From JAUYQR01 sp031415015 (GTDB lineage Bacteria > Pseudomonadota > Alphaproteobacteria > Rhodobacterales > Rhodobacteraceae): a stretch of 64,000 nucleotides of DNA. The position numbers were made by a program, and so were the translations under genes. The stretch lies in the NCBI GenBank assembly GCA_031415015.1, contig JANOQT010000090.1, positions 1 to 64,000 of the forward strand, given 5' to 3'. The notes below the pieces were generated by a model. The model saw nothing but the letters and a program-made list of their open reading frames with translations. It was not told the origin of the DNA and searched no databases. Positions 57,808 through 64,000 of this stretch are shown here, piece by piece (position 1 is the first letter of the stretch; the number at the start of each line of letters is the position of its first letter).

Positions 57808-57969
57808 ATGATGGCCTTCATCAAATTCCTGCTGACGCCGCGCCTGATGCCGACGATCCGCGATCTTGAACGCACTTATCTCAACGCCTCTGTCTCGCGT
57901 ACCGACCTGGAGCGTCGCCAGCATGAGATCGAACTTGGCCTGTTCCGCCGCAGCGCATTTGACATGTGA
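57808..57969 (+). CDS. DUF3563-like tiny protein
   Basis: A 53-residue protein: MMAFIKFLLTPRLMP, then RDLERTYLNASVSRTDLERR and QHEIELGLFRRSAFDM. The YLNxSV-x-DLERR pattern resembles DUF3563 tiny proteins of alpha- and betaproteobacteria. ATG at 57808 (or 57811) follows a GAGGA site, and the gene has its own upstream region of about 150 bp. Function unknown; the family is linked to stress-induced expression in some bacteria. Confidence 0.6.
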   Translation: MMAFIKFLLTPRLMPTIRDLERTYLNASVSRTDLERRQHEIELGLFRRSAFDM

Positions 57970-58071
57970 TCGGTAGCCTCCGGGTGTCAACGGGGGAACC
58001 TTTCCAGAACGGTATCAATTTCAACGATAGCGTTTGATATCAATAAATTACGCAAATTTGCAGCGCAGTCA

Positions 58072-59448
58072 TCACGCCCCCGGCGCCACGACCTTCCCCG
58101 GGTTCATCAGCCCCGCTGGGTCCAGCGCCCGCTTGATGTCCCCCATCACGCCCCACGCCGCGCCGTGTTCCGCCGCCATATAGGGCAGCTTCCCGAACTC
58201 CACCCCGTGCTCCCCCGTAATCGTCCCGCCCAAGCGCAGCGCCCGCTCCGCCATCCGGCCGGCCAGCCCCGTCGCAACCGATATCTCAGCCGCATCACCG
58301 GGCCGGACCAGCAGGATCGCGTGGAAATTGCCGTCCCCCACATGCCCCAGTATCGGCCCCGGAACCCCTGAGGCCGCGATATCCGCCCGCGTCTCCTCCA
58401 CCGCATCGGCCAGCTGCGAGATCGGCACGCAAACATCGGTGACAACCGCCCGGCACCCCGGACGCGAGGCCAGGATCGCGTGATAGGCCTGATGCCGCAT
58501 CTTCCACAGCCGGGTGCGGTCCTCCTGCCGGTCGGCCCATTGAAACCCTTCGGCCTCAAATCCGGCGGCGATTTCGTGAAACCGGCGGATATCCTCGGCG
58601 ACGCTGACCGGGGTGCCGTGAAATTCCAGCAGCAACTGCGGGGCAGGCGGCAGGTTGGTGCCGGAAAACGCGTTACAGGCGGTCACCGTCGCAGCATCCA
58701 GAAACTCGATCCGCGCCATCGGGATGCCCATCTGGATCGTCGCGATCACGCAGTCCACCGCCGCTTGAATCGAGGGAAAAGCGCAGACCGCTGCCGCCAC
58801 CGCCTCGGGCTGACCCTGCAGCCGCAGCGTCAGTTCCGTGATCAGCCCCAGCGTCCCCTCCGACCCCACGAACAGCGCCGTCAGATCATACCCCGCCGAA
58901 GACTTGGGCGCGCCCGTCCCGGTCCGGATCACGCGCCCGTCCGCCAGAACCACCTCCAACGCCCGCACAGTGTCGCGCATTGTCCCGTAGCGCACCGCCG
59001 TCGTCCCCGAGGCCCGCGTCGCCGCCATCCCGCCAAGCGAGGCATTAGCGCCGGGGTCCACAGGAAACATCAGCCCGGTCATGCGCAATTCGGCATTCAG
59101 CGCCTCGCGCGTCAGGCCCGGCTGCACCCGCACCAGCCGGTCCTCGGCCAGAACTTCTATAACCCGCGCCATGCCGCGAAAATCCACCGCGATCCCGCCG
59201 TGCAAGGCCAAAGCGTGACCCTCCAGCGACGTGCCTGCCCCCCAGCCGATCAGCGGCACAAGATGCCGGGTGGCCAGCGCGGCCAAACCGGCCACCTCCG
59301 CAGTTGTTTCGGGAAAGACCACCGCATCAGGCAGGCCCCCCGTCACCAGGCTCTCGCTTTGCCCGTGTTCGGCCAGCACCGCCGCCGATGTGGCAAGGCG
59401 CGGCCCGAACAGGCGGCGTAAATCGGTCAGGGCGGCATCGGTCAGCAT
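58072..59448 (-). CDS. FAD-linked oxidase, D-lactate dehydrogenase (cytochrome) type
   Basis: A 458-residue GlcD/Dld-type oxidase. FAD domain: VPLIGWGAGTSLEGHALALH and VDPGANASLGGMAATRASGT; C-terminal domain: PILGHVGDGNFHAILLVRP and GGTITGEHGVEFGKL, ending DPAGLMNPGKV. It is a paralogue of the oxidase at 31632-33047 but lacks that protein's AANAGGLNVLRYGNAR segment, fitting the D-lactate subfamily. Single gene divergent from purQ. Electron acceptor probably cytochrome c or quinone. Confidence 0.93.
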   Translation of the reverse strand: MLTDAALTDLRRLFGPRLATSAAVLAEHGQSESLVTGGLPDAVVFPETTAEVAGLAALATRHLVPLIGWGAGTSLEGHALALHGGIAVDFRGMARVIEVLAEDRLVRVQPGLTREALNAELRMTGLMFPVDPGANASLGGMAATRASGTTAVRYGTMRDTVRALEVVLADGRVIRTGTGAPKSSAGYDLTALFVGSEGTLGLITELTLRLQGQPEAVAAAVCAFPSIQAAVDCVIATIQMGIPMARIEFLDAATVTACNAFSGTNLPPAPQLLLEFHGTPVSVAEDIRRFHEIAAGFEAEGFQWADRQEDRTRLWKMRHQAYHAILASRPGCRAVVTDVCVPISQLADAVEETRADIAASGVPGPILGHVGDGNFHAILLVRPGDAAEISVATGLAGRMAERALRLGGTITGEHGVEFGKLPYMAAEHGAAWGVMGDIKRALDPAGLMNPGKVVAPGA

Positions 59449-59556
59449 CCCTCGACCCTACGGTGATTTCCGCCCCGCGCAAGCCGCGAACGGGGTAGCC
59501 CTTGCGCCGCTATTGCGCTAGACACCGCGCATTCAAACTCAGCACCCGGAGGGGCC

Positions 59557-60225
59557 ATGAAAGCCGCCGTCGTCACCTTTCCCGGATCAAACTGTGACCG
59601 TGATCTTGCCATGGCCTTCGAGGCCGCCGGATTTGAGGTGGCCCGTGTCTGGCACAAGGACACCGATCTGCCGGCAGGCGTCGATGTGGTGGGCATTCCG
59701 GGCGGGTTCTCGTTTGGCGATTACCTGCGCTGCGGGGCCATTGCGGCGCAATCGCCGATCGGTGCGGCGGTCCGCGCCCATGCGGGCAAGGGCGGCTATG
59801 TGCTGGGCATCTGCAATGGCTTTCAGGTGCTGACCGAAATGGGTCTGCTGCCGGGTGTGCTGATGCGCAACGCCGGGCTGAAATTCGTCTGCCGGACGGT
59901 GACGCTGACCGTGGCGACCACCGCCAGCGCCTTTACCTCCGCCTATCAGGCCGGGCAGCAGATCTGCATCCCCATCGCCCATCATGACGGCAATTACACC
60001 ACAGACGCCGAGGGCCTTCGCGCCCTTCAGGCCGAGGATCGCATCGCATTCACCTACGGCGATAACCCAAACGGCTCGATAGCCGACATTGCGGGCGTCC
60101 TGTCGGCCAACCGCCGGGTTCTGGGGATGATGCCGCATCCGGAACGCGCCACCGAGGCGGTCTTGGGTGGCAGCGACGGGCGGGGGCTGTTCGCTTCGTT
60201 GATGGGCGGGATGGCGCTGGCCTGA
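59557..60225 (+). CDS. purQ: Phosphoribosylformylglycinamidine synthase, glutaminase subunit
   Basis: A 222-residue class I glutamine amidotransferase for purine synthesis. Start VVTFPGSNCDRDLAMAFEAA, oxyanion GIPGGFSFGDYLRCGAIA, nucleophile Cys in GYVLGICNGFQVLTEMGLL, and the His-Glu pair in MMPHPERATEAVLGG. The GGAGG site lies just before the ATG. purS and purL are not adjacent in this window. Confidence 0.96.
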   Translation: MKAAVVTFPGSNCDRDLAMAFEAAGFEVARVWHKDTDLPAGVDVVGIPGGFSFGDYLRCGAIAAQSPIGAAVRAHAGKGGYVLGICNGFQVLTEMGLLPGVLMRNAGLKFVCRTVTLTVATTASAFTSAYQAGQQICIPIAHHDGNYTTDAEGLRALQAEDRIAFTYGDNPNGSIADIAGVLSANRRVLGMMPHPERATEAVLGGSDGRGLFASLMGGMALA

Positions 60226-60271
60226 CCCGCATCGGCTTGAGACCGGCATTCGCCGGGCCTAATCTTGCCGC

Positions 60272-62032
60272 ATGACCGTTGCAGACACGACCGACCTAAA
60301 CGACCCCGCAAAGGGATGGCCCTGGCGCGTAAAGCTTGCCGTGGCCCTTCTTCTGGTATTGGCGGCGGCAATTGTCTTTGTCTCGAACCGGTTGCTGACC
60401 GACCGTTACGCCGCCGACACGCGGAACCGGGCCGAAGTTCGCCTGGCGCTGTACACCGGCAACATGATGTCGGAACTTCAGCGCACGTCGGTCGTGCCGC
60501 TGCTTCTGGCGCGCGACCCCGAACTGGTGCGGGCCCTGCTGGACGCCAATTTCTCCAGCACCTCCGGCAAACTGATCGCGCTGCAGGCCGAAATCGGCGT
60601 GGCCTCGATCCGGCTGGTTGACATGGACGGGCGGGTTGTGGGGGCCACAAACCGCAATGTGCTGGGCACCAGCTATAAAAACGAGATGTACTTCGTGGAT
60701 GCCCAGCGCACCAACGAGACCATCTTCACCGCCGTAAAACGCGACGCCGGGGGGTTTGATTTCACCTACTCGCGCGCGGTGATGGCAGATGCCAAACCGG
60801 TGGGCGTGATCGTCGTTTCGGTCGATCTGATGAAATACGAACGCGCCTGGGCGGGCCTGCAGGACGCGGTTCTGGTGACCGACAGCGAAGGCGTCGTCGT
60901 GCTGGCAACCGAACCGCGCTGGCGTGGCTTGCCGATGGATGCTGCCCTTGCTTTGCGGGATCCGCCGTCTGCCATCGCGCGCGCGCTGCAAGCCACCGCC
61001 GATTGGGCGCAGGAACCGCCCGACGCCTATGTGCGGGGCGAAGCGGTGATGAAGACCGAGGCGCGGGTGCCGTTCCGGGGCTGGCGGATACTGACCTTCA
61101 CCGCCTACGGATCGGTGCGCGAACAGGTCAACGGCATCCTGGCGCTGGAGATCATGGGCTTCGCGATCCTGATGGCCTTCACCTTCTACATGTTGTCGCG
61201 GCGGGCCTGGTCACAGTCCCTGTCGTTCCAGCGCGAATCGGCAGAACTGCGCATGCTGAACGCGCGGCTGCAGCGCGAGATCGCTGAACGCGAGAAGGTC
61301 CAGAAAGACCTTGAGGTGGCCGAACTCACGCTGGCCCAATCCTCCAAACTGGCGGCCCTGGGCGAGATGTCTGCGGCGGTCAGCCATGAGTTGAACCAGC
61401 CCCTCGCCGCAATGAAGACCTACCTCGCCGGGGCGCGCCTGCTGCTGCAACGCAAGCGGCTGGATGAGGCTCTGTCCAGTTTTCAGCGCATTGACGATCT
61501 GATCGAACGGATGGGCGCGATCACCCGGCAGTTGAAGTCTTACGCGAGGAAGGGCGGCGAAGCCTTTGAAGCGGTTGATCTTCGGGCGTGCGTGTCCTCG
61601 GCGCTGTCAATGATGGAGCCGCAGTTGAAAGCCCGTATAGTCAAGATCACCCGTGGCTTGCCGCGTCAGGCGGTCATGGTGATGGCGGACCGGCTCAGGC
61701 TGGAACAGGTGATCATCAACCTTTTGCGCAACGCGCTGGATGCGACCAGGGACGTTGAAACCCCGCAGATCGACATCCTGTTGTCGGCGGGCGAAACCGC
61801 GACGCTGATGGTGCGCGACAACGGGCACGGGATCACCGATCTCGATAACCTGTTCGAGCCCTTCTACACGACAAAGAAACCGGGCGAAGGCGTGGGCCTT
61901 GGTCTTGCGATCTCCAGCGGGATCGTGACGGACCTTGGCGGTCGCCTGACCGCCCGGAACGGCGAGGGCGGCGGGGCCGTCTTCGAGGTACAATTGCCGA
62001 TCCTCGGCAAGCAACAAGAAGCAGCGGAGTGA
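60272..62032 (+). CDS. dctB: Sensor histidine kinase, DctB-like
   Basis: A 586-residue sensor kinase. Membrane helix 1 (VKLAVALLLVLAAAIVFVSN), a periplasmic double-PAS-like (dCache) region of about 240 residues as in DctB, helix 2 (LEIMGFAILMAFTFYMLSRR), a coiled coil, then the phosphoacceptor His in LGEMSAAVSHELNQPLAAMK and ATPase boxes INLLRNALDAT, VRDNGHGITDLDNLFEPF, GEGVGLGLAISSGI. DctB senses C4-dicarboxylates; the ligand here is inferred from overall likeness. Paired with the DctD-like gene 7 bp downstream. Confidence 0.85.
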   Translation: MTVADTTDLNDPAKGWPWRVKLAVALLLVLAAAIVFVSNRLLTDRYAADTRNRAEVRLALYTGNMMSELQRTSVVPLLLARDPELVRALLDANFSSTSGKLIALQAEIGVASIRLVDMDGRVVGATNRNVLGTSYKNEMYFVDAQRTNETIFTAVKRDAGGFDFTYSRAVMADAKPVGVIVVSVDLMKYERAWAGLQDAVLVTDSEGVVVLATEPRWRGLPMDAALALRDPPSAIARALQATADWAQEPPDAYVRGEAVMKTEARVPFRGWRILTFTAYGSVREQVNGILALEIMGFAILMAFTFYMLSRRAWSQSLSFQRESAELRMLNARLQREIAEREKVQKDLEVAELTLAQSSKLAALGEMSAAVSHELNQPLAAMKTYLAGARLLLQRKRLDEALSSFQRIDDLIERMGAITRQLKSYARKGGEAFEAVDLRACVSSALSMMEPQLKARIVKITRGLPRQAVMVMADRLRLEQVIINLLRNALDATRDVETPQIDILLSAGETATLMVRDNGHGITDLDNLFEPFYTTKKPGEGVGLGLAISSGIVTDLGGRLTARNGEGGGAVFEVQLPILGKQQEAAE

Positions 62033-62039
62033 AAAGCTG

Positions 62040-63368
62040 ATGGCACGGGCAATGAAAGTCGCAATCGTCGACGACGAGGCAGACATGCGGCAATCGATCA
62101 GCCAGTGGCTGGCGCTGTCGGGATTCGACACCGAAACTTACGCCAGCGCCGAAGACGCGCTGAAGGTGATCGGACCAGAGTTTCAGGGCGTCGTGGTCAG
62201 CGACATCAAGATGCCCGGCATGGACGGCATGGCCTTCCTGAAGCGACTGATGGGGCAGGATTCTGGCCTGCCGGTGATCATGATCACCGGCCACGGCGAC
62301 GTGCCGATGGCGGTGGAGGCGATGCGCGTCGGCGCGTTCGACTTTCTGGAAAAGCCGTTCAACCCCGACCGGATGACCGAACTGGCCAAACGCGCCACGC
62401 AGGCGCGGCGGATGACGCTGGACAACCGGGCCTTGCGCAAGGAACTGTCCGACGGCACGACGATCATGAAGAAACTGATCGGGTCATCCCCGGCGATGGA
62501 ACGGCTGCGCGAGGATATCCTTGATCTGGGGCAAGCCGACAGCCACGTCCTGATCGACGGTGAAACCGGCACTGGCAAGACCCTCGTCGCGCATGCCCTG
62601 CATGCCGTCGGGCCGCGCGCGTCCAAGAAGTTCGTCACCATTTCCTGCGCTGCCTGGGGTGAGGATCAGCTCGCCGCCCGGCTGTTCGGCCCGGCAGACG
62701 ATGGCACGCTGCCCTTGGTCGAAGAGGCGCGGGGCGGCACGCTGTGCCTTGAGGATATCGAGGCGCTGAGCCATTCCTTGCAGGCCCGCCTGCTGACGGT
62801 GATCAACGATCAGGGCATGCCGCCGGAAACCCGGATCATCGCAATCTGCAACCAGCACGCGCCCGATACCACGTTGGAGGCGGTGCTGCGGCCCGACCTG
62901 TTCTACCGGCTGGGGGCGATGACGATCCTGCTGCCCCCCTTGCGGTCGCGTGGCGAGGATATCCTGCAACTGTTCACCCGGATGAGCGAGCAGTTCGCCG
63001 AAGAATACGGCTGCGACGCCCCGCAGGTGACGGCGCAAGAGGCGGCTCAACTGTTGCAAGCCCCGTGGCCCGGCAACGTGCGCCAGCTGGTGAATATTGC
63101 CGAACGCGCCGTGTTGCAAAACCGGCGCGGATCGGGGTCGATTGCCAGCCTGCTGATGGCAGACAACGAAGCCTCTGGCCCGGCCCTGACCACCGAAGGC
63201 AAGCCGCTGAAAGACTATGTCGAGGCGTTCGAGCGGATGCTGATCGACAATACGATGCGGCGCCACAAGGGCTCCATCGTCGCGGTGATGGAAGAGCTGT
63301 GCCTGCCGCGCCGCACCCTGAACGAAAAGATGGCCAAGTACGGGCTGACGCGCGGCGAATACACATGA
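62040..63368 (+). CDS. dctD: DctD-like response regulator lacking the GAFTGA loop
   Basis: A 442-residue regulator: receiver domain (VAIVDDEADMRQSIS; phospho-Asp in VVSDIKMPGMDGMAF), AAA+ domain (Walker A DGETGTGKTLVAHALHAVG) and C-terminal Fis-type HTH (GSIVAVMEELCLPRRTLNEK). The GAFTGA loop that contacts sigma-54 is missing: between LAARLFGP and EEARGGTLC there is only ADDGTLPLV. Walker B reads TLCLEDIEAL, with Glu-Asp where enhancer-binding proteins have Asp-Glu. Like R. capsulatus NtrC, it may activate sigma-70 promoters. Transport genes (dctA/dctPQM) are not in this window. Confidence 0.85.
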   Translation: MARAMKVAIVDDEADMRQSISQWLALSGFDTETYASAEDALKVIGPEFQGVVVSDIKMPGMDGMAFLKRLMGQDSGLPVIMITGHGDVPMAVEAMRVGAFDFLEKPFNPDRMTELAKRATQARRMTLDNRALRKELSDGTTIMKKLIGSSPAMERLREDILDLGQADSHVLIDGETGTGKTLVAHALHAVGPRASKKFVTISCAAWGEDQLAARLFGPADDGTLPLVEEARGGTLCLEDIEALSHSLQARLLTVINDQGMPPETRIIAICNQHAPDTTLEAVLRPDLFYRLGAMTILLPPLRSRGEDILQLFTRMSEQFAEEYGCDAPQVTAQEAAQLLQAPWPGNVRQLVNIAERAVLQNRRGSGSIASLLMADNEASGPALTTEGKPLKDYVEAFERMLIDNTMRRHKGSIVAVMEELCLPRRTLNEKMAKYGLTRGEYT

Positions 63369-63838
63369 TTGCAAGGGCTTGCGAGGCGCGGCTTGACCTT
63401 GCCGTCACGCTGCGCGTCGCCAGCCCATGCGTTGGATTGTAACCATCCGGTGAAATTGGTCATTGCCCTGACACCGGCTTTGCCGCTAGTGTCCCCAGAC
63501 GCGGAGGTTGTGCCTTTGCGGAAGAATTCTCTGTGATGCAGGACCAAGGCCCGATGTGTGCCGCCTGTATCGTAGTCGGATCGGCCGAAAGGCTAGAAAT
63601 TTCCCGCCAAGTCATTGACGATGCGGGATTTATTAGGCGGGTGGCTGCAAGGTTGCCCTGACGTGAACCGCGATGATGCGAGCGACATCGGCAAAAGACG
63701 GCGAGGGGTGCCCACCGGGCACGGCCCGCCCATTTGCGTTGCGCGCGTCCGCCCGAACAAGCCGCCCTTTCCCTGTTGATCATCCACCGGGGGCCTCTCC
63801 CGGCGGTGCCATTGGCAGGCCGGGCGCATTGGAACAAA
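63369..63838 (+). other. Long leader/intergenic region before rne
   Basis: About 470 bp without a gene. It can form several stems: CCCGCC (63603-63608) with GGCGGG (63636-63641), and GTGCCC-ACC-GGGCAC (63708-63722). Long structured 5' leaders are known for rne in other bacteria, where RNase E cuts its own leader to adjust its level. The position and structure suggest the same here, but promoter and start are not fixed. Confidence 0.45.
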
Positions 63839-64000
63839 ATGGCCAAAAAGATGCTGATCGACGCCACCCATGCCGAGGAAACTCGCGTTGTGGTGGTAGA
63901 CGGAAACAAGGTTGAAGAGTTCGACTTCGAGACCGTCAACAAACGCCAACTTGCTGGAAACATCTATCTCGCCAAAGTGACCCGGGTGGAGCCTTCGCTT
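63839..64000 (+). CDS. rne: Ribonuclease E/G, 5' part only
   Basis: The first 54 codons of an RNase E/G-type gene running off the window. MAKKMLIDATHAEETRVVVV and FDFETVNKRQLAGNIYLAKV are the classic start of the S1/RNase H-like N-terminus (IDATHAEETRVAVVDG and GNIYLAKVTRVEPSLQAAFV). RNase E processes rRNA and mRNA in the degradosome. The long leader suggests feedback control. The ATG at 63839 has little Shine-Dalgarno sequence. Confidence 0.92.
   Translation, partial: MAKKMLIDATHAEETRVVVVDGNKVEEFDFETVNKRQLAGNIYLAKVTRVEPSL

Noticed and set aside
1..64000. CRISPR arrays, IS elements, prophage genes, rRNA operons and toxin-antitoxin pairs
   Set aside because: No direct-repeat/spacer pattern, transposase, integrase, phage structural gene or rRNA was found on either strand.

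Overview
The window is 64 kb of gene-dense, GC-rich DNA. Gene order and protein families point to an alphaproteobacterium of the Rhodobacteraceae/Paracoccaceae (Rhodobacter, Gemmobacter or Tabrizicola type). The main clues are a ctaC-ctaB-ctaG-ctaE oxidase cluster without subunit I, a dcw cluster with small DUF2484-type membrane proteins between murC and murB, a tRNA-His of the alphaproteobacterial type without G-1, a GTTC-N7-GTTC LexA box before mmcB, and a likely 6S RNA convergent with a small SspA-like membrane protein gene. No IS element, prophage, CRISPR array or rRNA was seen. The species is an inference.

Layout. 0-6 kb: a decayed Lrp/AsnC gene divergent from a LysE-type exporter, a tyrosine-phosphatase-like protein, a glycosyltransferase-like protein, and a minus-strand group of a phosphatase/sulfatase-like gene with a 1-nt frameshift, a membrane protein and ddaH. 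6.4-10.4 kb: the Anbu operon (circularly permuted ATP-grasp, alpha-E, transglutaminase-like, Anbu proteasome-type peptidase), with a perfect 34-bp inverted repeat between its first two genes. 10.5-19.6 kb: SspA-like gene, 6S RNA candidate, mmcB with LexA box, an HTH-GNAT fusion, tRNA-His, a DUF2235 hydrolase, tex, a TVP38 protein, a methyltransferase and a LysR regulator. 19.6-22.5 kb: an AT-richer patch with one tiny secreted protein, tldD and an alpha/beta hydrolase. 22.6-33 kb: the cytochrome oxidase cluster, SURF1, thrC, an M16 peptidase, GNAT, DUF1697, an MBL protein and an FAD oxidase. 33.3-42.6 kb: mtnP, two DUF2927 paralogues and apt, a large beta-helix-like membrane protein, a frameshifted SIS sugar isomerase, a kinase, an amidohydrolase, and arsR with two SRPBCC genes. 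42.7-57.7 kb: the division and cell-wall cluster ftsW-murG-murC-(four tiny membrane proteins)-murB-ddl-ftsQ-ftsA-ftsZ-lpxC-bamD-recN. 57.8-64 kb: a DUF3563-like tiny gene, a second FAD oxidase, purQ, a DctB/DctD-like two-component system and the 5' end of rne.

How the genes work together. The dcw block makes lipid II precursors (MurG, MurC, MurB, Ddl), flips or polymerises them (FtsW) and builds the divisome (FtsQ, FtsA, FtsZ), and is followed by outer-membrane biogenesis genes (LpxC, BamD). The cta block makes oxidase subunits II and III plus haem O synthesis and copper insertion, with SURF1 for haem a insertion; subunit I must be elsewhere. mtnP and apt together recycle methylthioadenosine and adenine. 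The Anbu operon is the most interesting conserved but biochemically unresolved system here: its gene set suggests ATP-dependent peptide or amide ligation coupled to a proteasome-like peptidase. A second unusual point is the DctD-like regulator, which lacks the GAFTGA loop needed to activate sigma-54 polymerase.
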